A DNA stretch of 64,000 bases from Spirochaetaceae bacterium. Its GTDB lineage: Bacteria > Spirochaetota > Spirochaetia > Treponematales > Rectinemataceae. Shown here in pieces: positions 51,401 through 59,217 of this stretch (positions within the stretch are counted from its first letter, which is position 1; each line of letters opens with the position of its first letter). The DNA is taken from assembly GCA_025358255.1 (NCBI GenBank), contig JANYKC010000095.1:124001-188000 (forward strand). The letters are read 5' to 3'. Below the pieces are notes generated by a model. It saw only the letters and a program-made list of their open reading frames with translations. It did not search any database and was not told where the DNA came from. A program made the position numbers and the translations under genes.

Positions 51401-51644
51401 CGCAGGTTTCGCCATCGTGCTTCCCCCCGGCCATGAAGGCGCCGATCTTTCCGAACCAGGGGCAGCCCGGCCACGCCTCTTCATCAGGGCGGCCGTGGAC
51501 GCGCCGGTCTCAAGCTACTCCTGGGAGGAGTGGGGACTCGCGGAAGCCCCGGAGAACAGCGATGGCCGCGAGGCTGCCTCCATGGCGGCGATGGCGGGCA
51601 TTGTCCTACGCGACCATCCCTACCTGATAGGCGGCAAGGCATGA
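48420..51644 (+). CDS. ygfK: YgfK-like iron-sulfur flavoprotein oxidoreductase
   Basis: A 1074-aa multidomain protein. The N-terminal ~450 residues form a dihydroorotate/dihydropyrimidine dehydrogenase-like barrel (VSTMHGCPPAEIERIGRYLI, KLNPTLLGFDRARAIL). Next come a GltD-like Fe-S domain (CVEACPARQKVPEYLRLA; CDHTCQAACSR), an FAD site (GAGPAGLSCAYYLAQAG) and an NAD(P)H site (VVGGGNTAMDAV). At the C-terminus are two [4Fe-4S] clusters (CLRCVEVCPNRAN and CNECGNCGFFCPWEG). This matches E. coli YgfK, named for a putative selenate reductase but tied to anaerobic purine use. A small in-frame duplication (ATQVATTQVAT, DNA 50879-50908) occurs before the last Fe-S domain. ATG 48420 overlaps the preceding stop; an ATG at 48408 is less likely. 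Confidence 0.9.
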   Translation: MSKVMVATPLSSLLERVAGEFRAKSSIYEIPEKVFRDNFELEARSPGLEVMGGRASLPVGPAAGPHSQIAPNLVAAYLAGSRAFELKTVQANDSLDIEKPCIDALDEGHNVEWSTELSLVEAREEYLRGWIAVNLLASLWSESPRDFFFNISVGYTLDGIKGAKVDAYLEGMRDPARGPFWASAMRDLEAFVDGPLFRKAFGGEAHTRARGLLASFPSRPVHSVTVSTMHGCPPAEIERIGRYLIEEKGFDAYVKLNPTLLGFDRARAILDTTGWKDIAIKRESFEHDLQWKDALALIASLGDSARARGRRFGIKLSNTLANANDGSRLPGGERYMSGRALFPITVRLAADLASALPGFGSRFSYCGGVSALNAHELVRAGVGPLTVATDVLKPGGYLRFGPIAEAAVAALASSSALPDANRLSSLADEALERPEYRKGFKESDSHIAGKLPVFDCFAAPCVEACPARQKVPEYLRLAAKGDGGMDEALGCIIDDNALPRITGVLCDHTCQAACSRLDYEGSVRIRDVKLACSKAGKLRVLPPQAAAGSLGKVAVVGAGPAGLSCAYYLAQAGVGVTVFEKAKDAGGVPANVIPRFRITREDIASDIDRIAALGVEFRFGAEVRDARSLGGKGYGAIFVAAGAPVARMLKLAGEGIERTNALGFLEASSDAEGGKRPSPFAGKRRVSVVGGGNTAMDAVRTALRIPGVEEVTLLYRRTRAEMPADREEIGEALAEGGILYELALPEAVVRGPKGMALRVRRMRLGDKDASGRRFPLPSEETFDLPCDLLVEALGESCDEALLGGFGIEVGKDGRPLFDRATQVATTQVATGGNVGIAPSIYVGGDAARGPASIISAIADGKRAALDILGKAGMEGRKSSYVPPRPDAATLAARGRLAFSIDDRDAPDFAAREAGRCLECDSACLRCVEVCPNRANMALPSEDNSSFGQAFQILHVDGLCNECGNCGFFCPWEGEPFRGKPTLFTTRAALEGSHNAGFAIVLPPGHEGADLSEPGAARPRLFIRAAVDAPVSSYSWEEWGLAEAPENSDGREAASMAAMAGIVLRDHPYLIGGKA

Positions 51645-53017
51645 TCCTCTTCGAGAAGGTCCGTGTCATCGATTTCTCCCTGCCTTCCGTCTCCCCGCCC
51701 GTGGATGTAGCGGTGGCGCAGGAAGGCGATGGCGCGGGGACGCTGTCCGGCATCGTCGAGGTGGGCCCTTCCCTCGCGGCGAAGTACCCCAAGGCGCGGC
51801 GCGTGGCGGGGAAGTACCTCTCGCCGGGCCTCGTGTGCTCGCATACCCACCTGTATTCGGCGCTTGCACGCGGCCTCATGGTGGATATCGCGCCATCAAA
51901 GGATTTCGCCCAGCAGCTGGCGCATCTTTGGTGGCGCCTCGATCGGGCGATAGACCTTCCCATCCTTGAATCCTCGGCCCTCGCCGGCCTGGCCGACGCG
52001 GCAGCCTGCGGCGTCACTTCGGTCGTCGATCATCACGCGGGGCCACAGTCCATCGATGGAAGCCTCACCGTCCTGCGCAAGGCCTACGAGAGGATCGGCT
52101 TGCGCGGGCTTGTCTGCTACGAGACCACCGACCGCAACGGCGGCGAAGGCGCCAGGGCCGGCATCCGCGAGAACCTCCGTTTCGCGCGGGAGATCGACGC
52201 GGACCGCGCGGCCTTCGCGGCAGGAAAGAAAGGCGCGAAGCTTCCCCTCGTGGACGGGGCGATCGGCGGGCACGCCCTCTTCACGATCGGCGAGGAGACC
52301 CTCGCCGCCATGGGCGACGCGGTAAAGTCCTCGGGCCGGGGCGCCCACATCCACGCGGCCGAGGACAAGTACGACGCGGTGGATTCCCGCCACCGCTTCG
52401 GCGCCGACCTCGCCGTCCGCCTCGACCGGGCCGGCCTCCTCGGGCCGAAGAGCATCGTGGGCCACGGCGTTTGGCTGACCGAATCCGAGGTCGAGCTCAT
52501 AGCCGAGCGCGACGCCTTCGTGGCGCACAACGCGCGCAGCAACATGAACAACGCGGTGGGCTACAACGGCCTCCTCCACCGGCACAGGAACGTGGTCCTG
52601 GGCACGGACGGCATGAGCGCCGACATGCTCGAGGAATTCCGCTTCGCCTGTTTCAGGCATCGCGAATCCGGCGGCCCCTGGTGGCCGGGCGACTTCCTTC
52701 CCTGCCTTGACCGCGGCAACAGGCTCCTTGAGCGCTATTTCGCCGGCGTGGGCGAGCCTAGGAGCTTCGGGAAGGTCGAGGCCGGCGCGGCGGCGGACCT
52801 CGTGCTCTGGGATTACGATCCGCCCACGCCCCTTGAGGGCGCGAACATCGCGGGCCACCTGGCCTTCGGCCTTTCGTCGCGCCAGGTGCGCAGCGTCATG
52901 GTCAACGGCCAGTTCGTCATTGAAGACAAGGTTCCCGCCTTCGACTCCGAAGGCATGGCGGCCGAGGCGCGCGAAGAGGCGTCGCGGCTGTGGAAACGGA
53001 TGGAAGAAAGGAGCTGA
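51642..53017 (+). CDS. ssnA: SsnA-family amidohydrolase/deaminase
   Basis: A 458-aa amidohydrolase of the chlorohydrolase/guanine-deaminase group. CSHTHLYSALARG carries the HxH ligands, then HIHAAEDKYDA, VGHGVWL and LGTDGMSADML with the metal aspartate. ygfK-ssnA adjacency is conserved in enterobacteria and clostridia. A deaminase or ring-opening role on a purine intermediate is expected. Starts in the ygfK stop (ATGA), with GGCGGCAAGG upstream. Confidence 0.9.
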
Positions 53018-53018
53018 C

Positions 53019-54227
53019 ATGAATTCGAAGGACATCCTCGACAAGGCCAAGAAGTACCGGGACTACACGGCCACGAACCTCTCCAAGATGATCCAGGTGC
53101 CGGGCTTCAGCTGCACCGAGAAGGACCGAGTCCTCCTCCTCAAGAAGATGTGCGAGGAAGCCGGCATGGAGGACATCCGCATCGATGGCCTGGGGTCCCT
53201 CCTTGGCCGGGTGGGAAAGGGCAAGAAAGTCCTCGTGTTCGACGCCCATATCGACACGGTGGGCGTGGGCGACCCCGCCCAGTGGAAGAACCCGCCCCAC
53301 TCCGGCCTCATCAAGGACGGCCTAGTCCACGGCCGCGGCGCCTCCGACCAGCTGGGCGGAGCGGCGTCCATGATCACCGCCGCCCGCATCCTGAAAGAGA
53401 TGGCCTATGCCGGCGACTATACAGTGTGGTTCGCTTTCACCGTGATCGAGGAGGACTGCGACGGCCTGTGCTGGAAGTACCTCATCGAGGAGGAGAAGTT
53501 CCACCTGGACTTCGCTGTCTCCACGGAGCCCACGAGCTGCCGCCTCTACCGCGGCCACCGCGGACGCATGGAGATCCAGATAGACATCAAGGGAATCTCC
53601 TGCCACGGCTCCGCCCCCGAACGCGGGGAGAGCGCGGCCTACAAGGCCTCGCGCGCGGCCCTCGCCCTCGAGAAGCTCAATGCCGAGCTCAAGCCGGATG
53701 ACGACGGATTCCTTGGCAAGGGCACCATCGTGGTCTCGCAGATGAAGGTACAGGGACCCTCGCAGTGCGCCGTGCCCGACCAGGCCATGCTCTATGCCGA
53801 CCGCCGCCTCACCTGGGGCGAGGACGACAAGCTGGCCATCTCCCAGGTCGAGAAGGCCCTCTCCGCCGCCGGCGTGGACAAGTTCACCGTGAAGATGCCC
53901 GAGTACGCCCAGAGCGCCTACACCGGCAAGCTCTACAAGCAGGAGCTCTACTTCCCCACCTGGAAGATCCCGGCCGAGCACCCATTGGTCAAGTCCGGCG
54001 TGGACGCCTACGAAGGCCTCTACGGCGCGGCGCCTGCGGTGGACAAGTGGACCTTCTCCACGAACGGCGTGGCCATCTGCGGACGCCACAAGATCCCCGT
54101 GATCGGCTTTGGCCCCGGCGACGAGAACCAGGCACACGCCCCCAACGAGATCACCCGCGTGGACGACCTTGAGAAGTGCGCGGCCTTCTACGCGGCCCTG
54201 CCCTTCGCCCTGGAGAAGCGCACATGA
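53019..54227 (+). CDS. ygeY: YgeY-like M20 peptidase/hydrolase
   Basis: A 402-aa zinc hydrolase of the M20/ArgE/DapE fold. VFDAHIDTVGVGD has the first His-Asp pair, GRGASDQLGGAASM the bridging Asp and VIEEDCDGLCWKY the catalytic Glu-Glu; the lid domain RGHRGRMEIQIDIKGISCHG follows. The M20 fold cleaves amide bonds of N-acyl or carbamoyl amino compounds, so here it may act on a ring-opened purine product. GAAAGGAG precedes ATG 53019, 1 bp after ssnA. Confidence 0.9.
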   Translation: MNSKDILDKAKKYRDYTATNLSKMIQVPGFSCTEKDRVLLLKKMCEEAGMEDIRIDGLGSLLGRVGKGKKVLVFDAHIDTVGVGDPAQWKNPPHSGLIKDGLVHGRGASDQLGGAASMITAARILKEMAYAGDYTVWFAFTVIEEDCDGLCWKYLIEEEKFHLDFAVSTEPTSCRLYRGHRGRMEIQIDIKGISCHGSAPERGESAAYKASRAALALEKLNAELKPDDDGFLGKGTIVVSQMKVQGPSQCAVPDQAMLYADRRLTWGEDDKLAISQVEKALSAAGVDKFTVKMPEYAQSAYTGKLYKQELYFPTWKIPAEHPLVKSGVDAYEGLYGAAPAVDKWTFSTNGVAICGRHKIPVIGFGPGDENQAHAPNEITRVDDLEKCAAFYAALPFALEKRT

Positions 54228-55459
54228 GATGGCTCTACCGCTGCCCCGCCTGTGGAGCGGAATACCCGATCGAGAAGGGCCGCTACCTCTGCGGCCCCTG
54301 CGCCGACAGGCGCGGCCCCGGCGCGCCCATCGCCGGGGTCCTCGAGTGCGCCTGGGAAGGCGAGCCGGCGGCCGGGGATTTCCTCGATGCCAAGTATTCC
54401 ATTCCCCTTCCCGTCGAGGCAAGGTTCTTCCCGCCCATTCCCGTGGGCGACACCCCCCTGTGGGCGCCCGCGCGCCTGCGCGAGGAGACCGGCTTCCCGG
54501 GGCTCTTCATCAAGGACGACACCTGCGAGCCCACGGGATCCTTCAAGGACAGGGCCAGCTACCTCGTGGCGGCCTTCGCGAACAAGCACGGGATCTCGGA
54601 GATCGCCCTGGCCTCCACCGGAAACGCGGCCTCATCGATGGCGGGAGTCGGCGCCGCGGCTGGGCTCAAGATAACCGTATTCCTCCCCGCGAACGCACCC
54701 GTGGCAAAGCGCGTCCAGGTCCTGCAGTACGGCGCCGAGCTCCACCAGGTGGACGGCAACTACGACCAGGCCATCCAGGAGTCCCGCGCCTACTCCGACC
54801 GGACGGGAACCCTCTCGCGCAACACCGCCTACAACCCCCTCACGATCGAGGGCAAGAAGACGGTGTCCTTCGAAATCGCGAAACAGCTCGCGGAGGCCGA
54901 CATGAGAGCCGCCGACAGGGAAACTGACCAGGGCCTCGCGGAACAAAGTTCCGCGCCGTCAGGGGCCTGGAGGGCCCCTGACGAGGTTTTCGTGCCCGTG
55001 GGCGACGGCGTCATCATCGCCGGCGTGTACAAGGGCTTCGAGGACCTGGTGAAGCTCGGCCGGATCCCGCGGATGCCGCGGATCTGGGCCTGCCAGGCCG
55101 AAGGCTCAAGCGCCATAGCCCGGGCCTTGCTCTCCGGCGGCGCTTGGGAAACGGTGGCGGCCACCACCATAGCCGATTCCATCAGCGTCGACCTGCCCAG
55201 CAATGGCAGCCAGGCACTCTCCAAGCTGCAAAGGCATGGCGGCAGGGCGGTGACGGTGAGCGACGCGCAGATGCTTGCCGCGCAGCGGCTCCTGGCCTCG
55301 AAGGCGGGGCTCTTCGCCGAACCCTCCTCGAGCGCGGCCCTTGCGGGCTTCCTCAAGGCGAAGGCCCAGATCGCCAAGGACGCCATTGTCGTCCTCCTCG
55401 TGACCGGCTCCGGCCTCAAGGACATAAAATCGGCGATGAAAGGCCTTGGACTCGAATAG
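54224..55459 (+). CDS. Threonine synthase-like PLP enzyme with zinc ribbon
   Basis: A 411-aa fold-type II PLP enzyme. An N-terminal zinc ribbon (C7, C10, C23, C26) precedes the PLP site (EPTGSFKDRAS, K108). STGNAASSMAG binds the substrate carboxylate, and the C-terminal LLVTGSGLKD is ThrC-like. No thrB or hom gene is nearby and the gene is embedded in the purine operon, so it is probably not a true threonine synthase; it may replace YgeX (diaminopropionate ammonia-lyase). Residues 239-253 are encoded by two perfect DNA palindromes and look like an insertion. Overlaps ygeY as ATGA. Confidence 0.82.
   Translation: MRWLYRCPACGAEYPIEKGRYLCGPCADRRGPGAPIAGVLECAWEGEPAAGDFLDAKYSIPLPVEARFFPPIPVGDTPLWAPARLREETGFPGLFIKDDTCEPTGSFKDRASYLVAAFANKHGISEIALASTGNAASSMAGVGAAAGLKITVFLPANAPVAKRVQVLQYGAELHQVDGNYDQAIQESRAYSDRTGTLSRNTAYNPLTIEGKKTVSFEIAKQLAEADMRAADRETDQGLAEQSSAPSGAWRAPDEVFVPVGDGVIIAGVYKGFEDLVKLGRIPRMPRIWACQAEGSSAIARALLSGGAWETVAATTIADSISVDLPSNGSQALSKLQRHGGRAVTVSDAQMLAAQRLLASKAGLFAEPSSSAALAGFLKAKAQIAKDAIVVLLVTGSGLKDIKSAMKGLGLE
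54938..54982. repeat. Two adjacent perfect palindromes inside a coding gene
   Basis: GCGGAAC-AAA-GTTCCGC (54938-54954) and GTCAGGGGCC-TGGAG-GGCCCCTGAC (54958-54982). They add the in-frame residues AEQSSAPSGAWRAPD between otherwise normal ThrC-like blocks. Resembles palindromic elements known to invade genes in frame. Confidence 0.65.
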
Positions 55460-55474
55460 AAAACGGGGAAAGGC

Positions 55475-55520
55475 TATAATGGACAAGGTGCCGGCGGGAC
55501 CTTAGCATCCTGTCCGGCAC
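55475..55520 (+). promoter_or_regulatory. Possible internal promoter and leader hairpin
   Basis: A perfect -10 box TATAAT (55475-55480) without a good -35 lies in the only large gap (134 bp) of the operon. It is followed by a hairpin GTGCCGG (55488-55494)/CCGGCAC (55514-55520). AGAAAGGTGG before 55594 is the ribosome site. Confidence 0.4.
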
Positions 55521-55593
55521 GGCGATGTCGAAGGCGCGCGAACTGCACGTATGAGGCCGGCGCGCCATCCTGGAAGAAGAAAGGTGGAATCAC

Positions 55594-57051
55594 ATGATCG
55601 ACCTCAAGATCGACGAGAAGCAGAGGAAGAAGAACATCGAGCGCTGCAGGGAAAAGGGCATCATCCTCCCCACGTACGAGCAGATGCGCGACCCTTCCAA
55701 AGTGCCCGAATCGATAAAGAAGGAGCTCTCCGGCATCGGTCTTTGGGACGTGAACCCCCGCAACCTCTTCCGGGTCACCTGGAAAAACGAGCCCAAGGAA
55801 AAGGGCGGCGGCTTCGGCGGCGTGAATTTCGTCGAGTTGCCCTCCTCCCTCACGGGAACCAAGGCCCGCATCATCGGCATCGTCGGCAAATGGTTCCCCA
55901 CGGGAGCCCACAAGGTCGGCGCGGCCCTCTCCTGCCTCCTCCCCGAACTGGTCACCGGCCGCTTCGATCCCACCACCAAGAAGGCCGTCTGGCCCTCGAC
56001 CGGCAACTATTGCCGCGGCGGGGCCTACATCTCGCGCCTCCTCTCCTGCCCCAGCGTGGCCATCCTCCCGGCCGGCATGTCCAAGGAGCGTTTCGAGTGG
56101 CTGCGGACCATGGCCGAGGAAGTCATCGCGACCCCGGGCTGTGAGTCCAACGTCAAGGAGATCTTCGACAAGTGCATCGAGCTTGAGCGCACCAGGCCCG
56201 AGGCGGTGATCTTCAACCAGTTCGACCGCCTCCCCAACCACCTGTGGCACTACACCGTCACTGGCCCCGCCATGGCCGACGCCTTCAAGGCGGTCGCCCG
56301 TCCCGGCGACCACATAGCCGGGGCCATCTTCTCCTCGGGATCTGCAGGCACCCTTGGCGCAGGCTCCTACCTCCGCGACAACTTCCCCGGCGCCAAGGTC
56401 GCCGTGGCCGAGGCCCTACAGTGCCCTACCATCCTCGAGAACGGTTTCGGCGACCACAGGATCGAGGGAATCGGCGACAAGCACATCCCCTGGATCCACA
56501 ACCTCCGCGACACCGACGCCGCGATCGGCGTGGATGACGAGCTACCGATGCGGCTCATCCGCCTCTTCAACGAGGAAGCCGGCAAGAAGGTCCTGGCCGA
56601 GGCCGGCATCGACCCGGCCATCATCGCGAAGCTCGCATGGCTCGGGATCTCCGGCGTGGGCAACACCCTCGCGGCCATCAAGTTCGCCAAGTACTACGAG
56701 CTGGGCGCGAACGACGTGGTCTTCACGGTCTTCACCGATTCCATGGACATGTACGGCTCACGCCTTACCGAGCTCACCGCCGAGCGCGGCAGGTACGACC
56801 AGCGCCAGGCCGACCGCGACCTGGACATGCTCAGGGGCATCTCCATCGACCACCTCCTCGAGCTCTCCCAGGTGGACAAGAGGCGCATCCACAACCTCAA
56901 GTACTTCTCCTGGATCGAGCAGCTGGGCAAGGAGCTGCCCGAGCTCCGCGCGCAGTGGGACGACCACCGCGCCTACTGGGGCGGCCTCCACGGCGAGGCC
57001 CCCGCCCTTGACCAGATGATCAAGGAGTTCAACGCGGAGGTCGCTCGTTGA
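55594..57051 (+). CDS. PLP-dependent lyase of the purine cluster
   Basis: A 485-aa fold-type II PLP enzyme. The PLP lysine is probably K107 in WFPTGAHKVGAALS; PSTGNYCRGGAYISRLLS is the substrate loop and FSSGSAGTLGAGSYL the phosphate-binding glycine loop. The protein is longer than cysteine synthase or YgeX (~400 aa), with an extra ~70-residue C-terminal helical region. I do not know its substrate. It starts after the operon's only sizeable gap, and its stop overlaps the next gene's TTG start. A beta-elimination or deamination of a diamino or ureido acid formed from the purine ring is a reasonable guess. Confidence 0.75.
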   Translation: MIDLKIDEKQRKKNIERCREKGIILPTYEQMRDPSKVPESIKKELSGIGLWDVNPRNLFRVTWKNEPKEKGGGFGGVNFVELPSSLTGTKARIIGIVGKWFPTGAHKVGAALSCLLPELVTGRFDPTTKKAVWPSTGNYCRGGAYISRLLSCPSVAILPAGMSKERFEWLRTMAEEVIATPGCESNVKEIFDKCIELERTRPEAVIFNQFDRLPNHLWHYTVTGPAMADAFKAVARPGDHIAGAIFSSGSAGTLGAGSYLRDNFPGAKVAVAEALQCPTILENGFGDHRIEGIGDKHIPWIHNLRDTDAAIGVDDELPMRLIRLFNEEAGKKVLAEAGIDPAIIAKLAWLGISGVGNTLAAIKFAKYYELGANDVVFTVFTDSMDMYGSRLTELTAERGRYDQRQADRDLDMLRGISIDHLLELSQVDKRRIHNLKYFSWIEQLGKELPELRAQWDDHRAYWGGLHGEAPALDQMIKEFNAEVAR

Positions 57052-58409
57052 TACTGCTGAAGGATTGCCTCCGCGTGGCGAGGCCCTACGGCGCCGACCT
57101 GTCCGGTGTGGACGTCCTCGTCGAGGGGAATCGCATAACGCGGATCGCGGCGGGCATCGCCCCGCCGCGCGGGGCACAGGTCGTGGACGCCTCGCGCCAC
57201 GTGGTGCTGCCCGGCCTCGTGAACACCCACCACCATTTCTACCAGACCCTCACGCGCAACGTCCCGGCAGTCCAGGACGCCAAGCTCTTCGACTGGCTCG
57301 TCTACCTCTACGAGGTCTGGAAGGGCATCGACGAGGAGGCGGTCTACTGGTCCTCCATGCTCGCGATGGCGGAACTGGCCAAGACGGGCTGCACCCTCTC
57401 CACAGACCACCACTACCTCTACCCCAAGGGCTTCAAGGACGACCTTCCCGGCCTGCAGTTCAAGGCCGCCTCGAGGATAGGCCTCCGCTTCGCGCCCACC
57501 CGGGGCTCCATGTCCCGCTCCAGGAAGGACGGCGGCCTGCCGCCTGATTCCGTGGTCCAGGACGAGGAAGAGATCCTGGCGGCCTGCGAGGCGACGGTGG
57601 ACCGCTACCACGACGCCGCGCCGGACTCGATGCGCAAGGTGTCCCTCGCGCCCTGCTCGCCCTTCTCGGTCTCGGAGAAGTCCATGAGGGACGCCGCCGA
57701 CCTGGCCAGGCGCAAGGGCGTCCGGCTCCACACCCACCTTGCGGAGACCGCCGACGAGGACGACTTCTGCGTCTCGATGTACGGCCGCCGCCCCTTGCGC
57801 GTGATGGAGGATTGCGGCTTCATGGGAAAGGATGTCTGGTTCGCCCATGGCATCCACTTCAATGACGAGGAGCTCGACCTGTTGGCGCGCACGAAGACCG
57901 GCGTGGCCCACTGCCCCTCCTCGAACATGAGGCTCGGCTCAGGCGTTTGCCGCGTGCGCGAGATGATCGACCGCGGCGTCCCGGTGGGGCTGGCCGTGGA
58001 CGGCTCGGCCTCCAACGACTCCTCGGACATGCTTGGCGAGGCCAGGCAGGCCCTCCTCCTCCAGCGCGTGCGCTACGGCGCGGCGGGCATCACGGCGAAG
58101 GAAGTCCTCTCTCTCGCGACGGAAGGCGGCGCCGGCATCCTGGGCTTCGAGATGATCGGCCGCGTGGAGGAAGGCTGGGTCGCCGACCTTTCGGTCTTCG
58201 ACGTGGGAAAGATGGAGTACGCGGGCGCTTTGTCCGATCCCGTGGCCGCCCTCCTTTTCTCGGGCTACGACCACGGAGCGGCCCATGTCATCGTGAACGG
58301 CCGTTTTGTCGTCAGGGACAAGCGCCTCGTTGGCGCGGACGAGGAGGAAATCAGGCGGGAGGCCGACAAGGCCTCGCGCAGGATACTCAAAATGGCAGGA
58401 GTGGAGTAA
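57048..58409 (+). CDS. 8-oxoguanine deaminase-like amidohydrolase
   Basis: A 453-aa zinc amidohydrolase of the TrzN/ATZ/8-oxoguanine deaminase subgroup. Motifs in order: NTHHHFYQTLTRN (HxH ligands), STDHHYLYP, LHTHLAETADED, WFAHGIHFND and AVDGSASNDSSDM (metal Asp). The last is characteristic of 8-oxoguanine deaminases and relatives. The start is TTG 57048, overlapping the preceding stop (TTGA), with GCGGAGG upstream. It is a second SsnA-type enzyme in the same operon, so the two likely act on different purine intermediates. Confidence 0.85.
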   Translation: MILLKDCLRVARPYGADLSGVDVLVEGNRITRIAAGIAPPRGAQVVDASRHVVLPGLVNTHHHFYQTLTRNVPAVQDAKLFDWLVYLYEVWKGIDEEAVYWSSMLAMAELAKTGCTLSTDHHYLYPKGFKDDLPGLQFKAASRIGLRFAPTRGSMSRSRKDGGLPPDSVVQDEEEILAACEATVDRYHDAAPDSMRKVSLAPCSPFSVSEKSMRDAADLARRKGVRLHTHLAETADEDDFCVSMYGRRPLRVMEDCGFMGKDVWFAHGIHFNDEELDLLARTKTGVAHCPSSNMRLGSGVCRVREMIDRGVPVGLAVDGSASNDSSDMLGEARQALLLQRVRYGAAGITAKEVLSLATEGGAGILGFEMIGRVEEGWVADLSVFDVGKMEYAGALSDPVAALLFSGYDHGAAHVIVNGRFVVRDKRLVGADEEEIRREADKASRRILKMAGVE

Positions 58410-58413
58410 CACA

Positions 58414-59217
58414 ATGCCGCAAGACTACATTCGCCCCTCCTCCCTCGAGGAGGCGATGGCCATCAAGGCCGCCAAGCCCGAGGCTGTCTTCCTTGCCGGA
58501 GGCACCTGCCTCCTCGCTGGCGACAGCCGGAAAAAGCCCGATAGCCTGATCGATGTCGGCCGCATCCTGCCGCGCGGGATCGAACACGGAAGCCGCGGCC
58601 TGGTCATCGGCGCCGGCGCGACCTTCCAGGATCTCGTGGACTCGCGCTCGGTCCCCCCGGCCCTCCGCGACGCCGCCCTCTCCATGATCAACCGCAACGT
58701 GCGCAACCGCGCCACGGTCGGAGGCAACCTGGGCGCGGGGAAGTCCTGCGCGAGCCTGGTTCCCCTCTTCATCGTCCTCGGCGCGCGCGTCAAGGTCCTC
58801 GGCCCCAAGGGTCCGCATGGCGCCCTGGCCATGGAATGGATGGCCATCCCACGCGGCCTCCTCCTCGAGGTCGAGCTGGAGCTGAAGCCGGGCACCTGGC
58901 TCGCCTTCGCCCGCCATTCACGCACTTCCTGCGACCTCTCGGTCCTCACCTGCGCCGTGGCCTACGGCCTCGACGCGGAAAAGCGCCTTGACGGGCTCAA
59001 GGTGGCCTTGGGGGGCCTCGGTCCCCACGCGCGCGAGTTCCCCGACCTGGCTGGCTTTTTCGAAGGACAGGCCCTTCCTGGAAAGGCGGCCATCGAAGAG
59101 CGCGCGCGGACGGTGTTTTCCCCGCGGACGGATTTCCGCGGCTCGGCGGCCTTCAAATCCGTCCGCGCGGCGGCCCTCCTGGCCGACGCCCTTCATTCTG
59201 CGGAGGAAATCACATGA
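58414..59217 (+). CDS. ygfM: FAD-binding subunit of molybdenum hydroxylase (YgfM-like)
   Basis: A 267-aa CO-dehydrogenase/XDH FAD subunit. FLAGGTCLLAGD and INRNVRNRATVGGNLGAGKS are the FAD-binding loops; no Fe-S domain is present because that lies in the next gene. It sits 4 bp after the deaminase gene and overlaps XdhD by 4 nt. Gene order ssnA ... ygfM-xdhD matches the E. coli cluster. Confidence 0.85.
   Translation: MPQDYIRPSSLEEAMAIKAAKPEAVFLAGGTCLLAGDSRKKPDSLIDVGRILPRGIEHGSRGLVIGAGATFQDLVDSRSVPPALRDAALSMINRNVRNRATVGGNLGAGKSCASLVPLFIVLGARVKVLGPKGPHGALAMEWMAIPRGLLLEVELELKPGTWLAFARHSRTSCDLSVLTCAVAYGLDAEKRLDGLKVALGGLGPHAREFPDLAGFFEGQALPGKAAIEERARTVFSPRTDFRGSAAFKSVRAAALLADALHSAEEIT

Noticed and set aside
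54224..55459. True threonine synthase for threonine biosynthesis
   Set aside because: No hom or thrB gene is near, and the gene is translationally coupled within a purine operon; kept as ThrC-like only.
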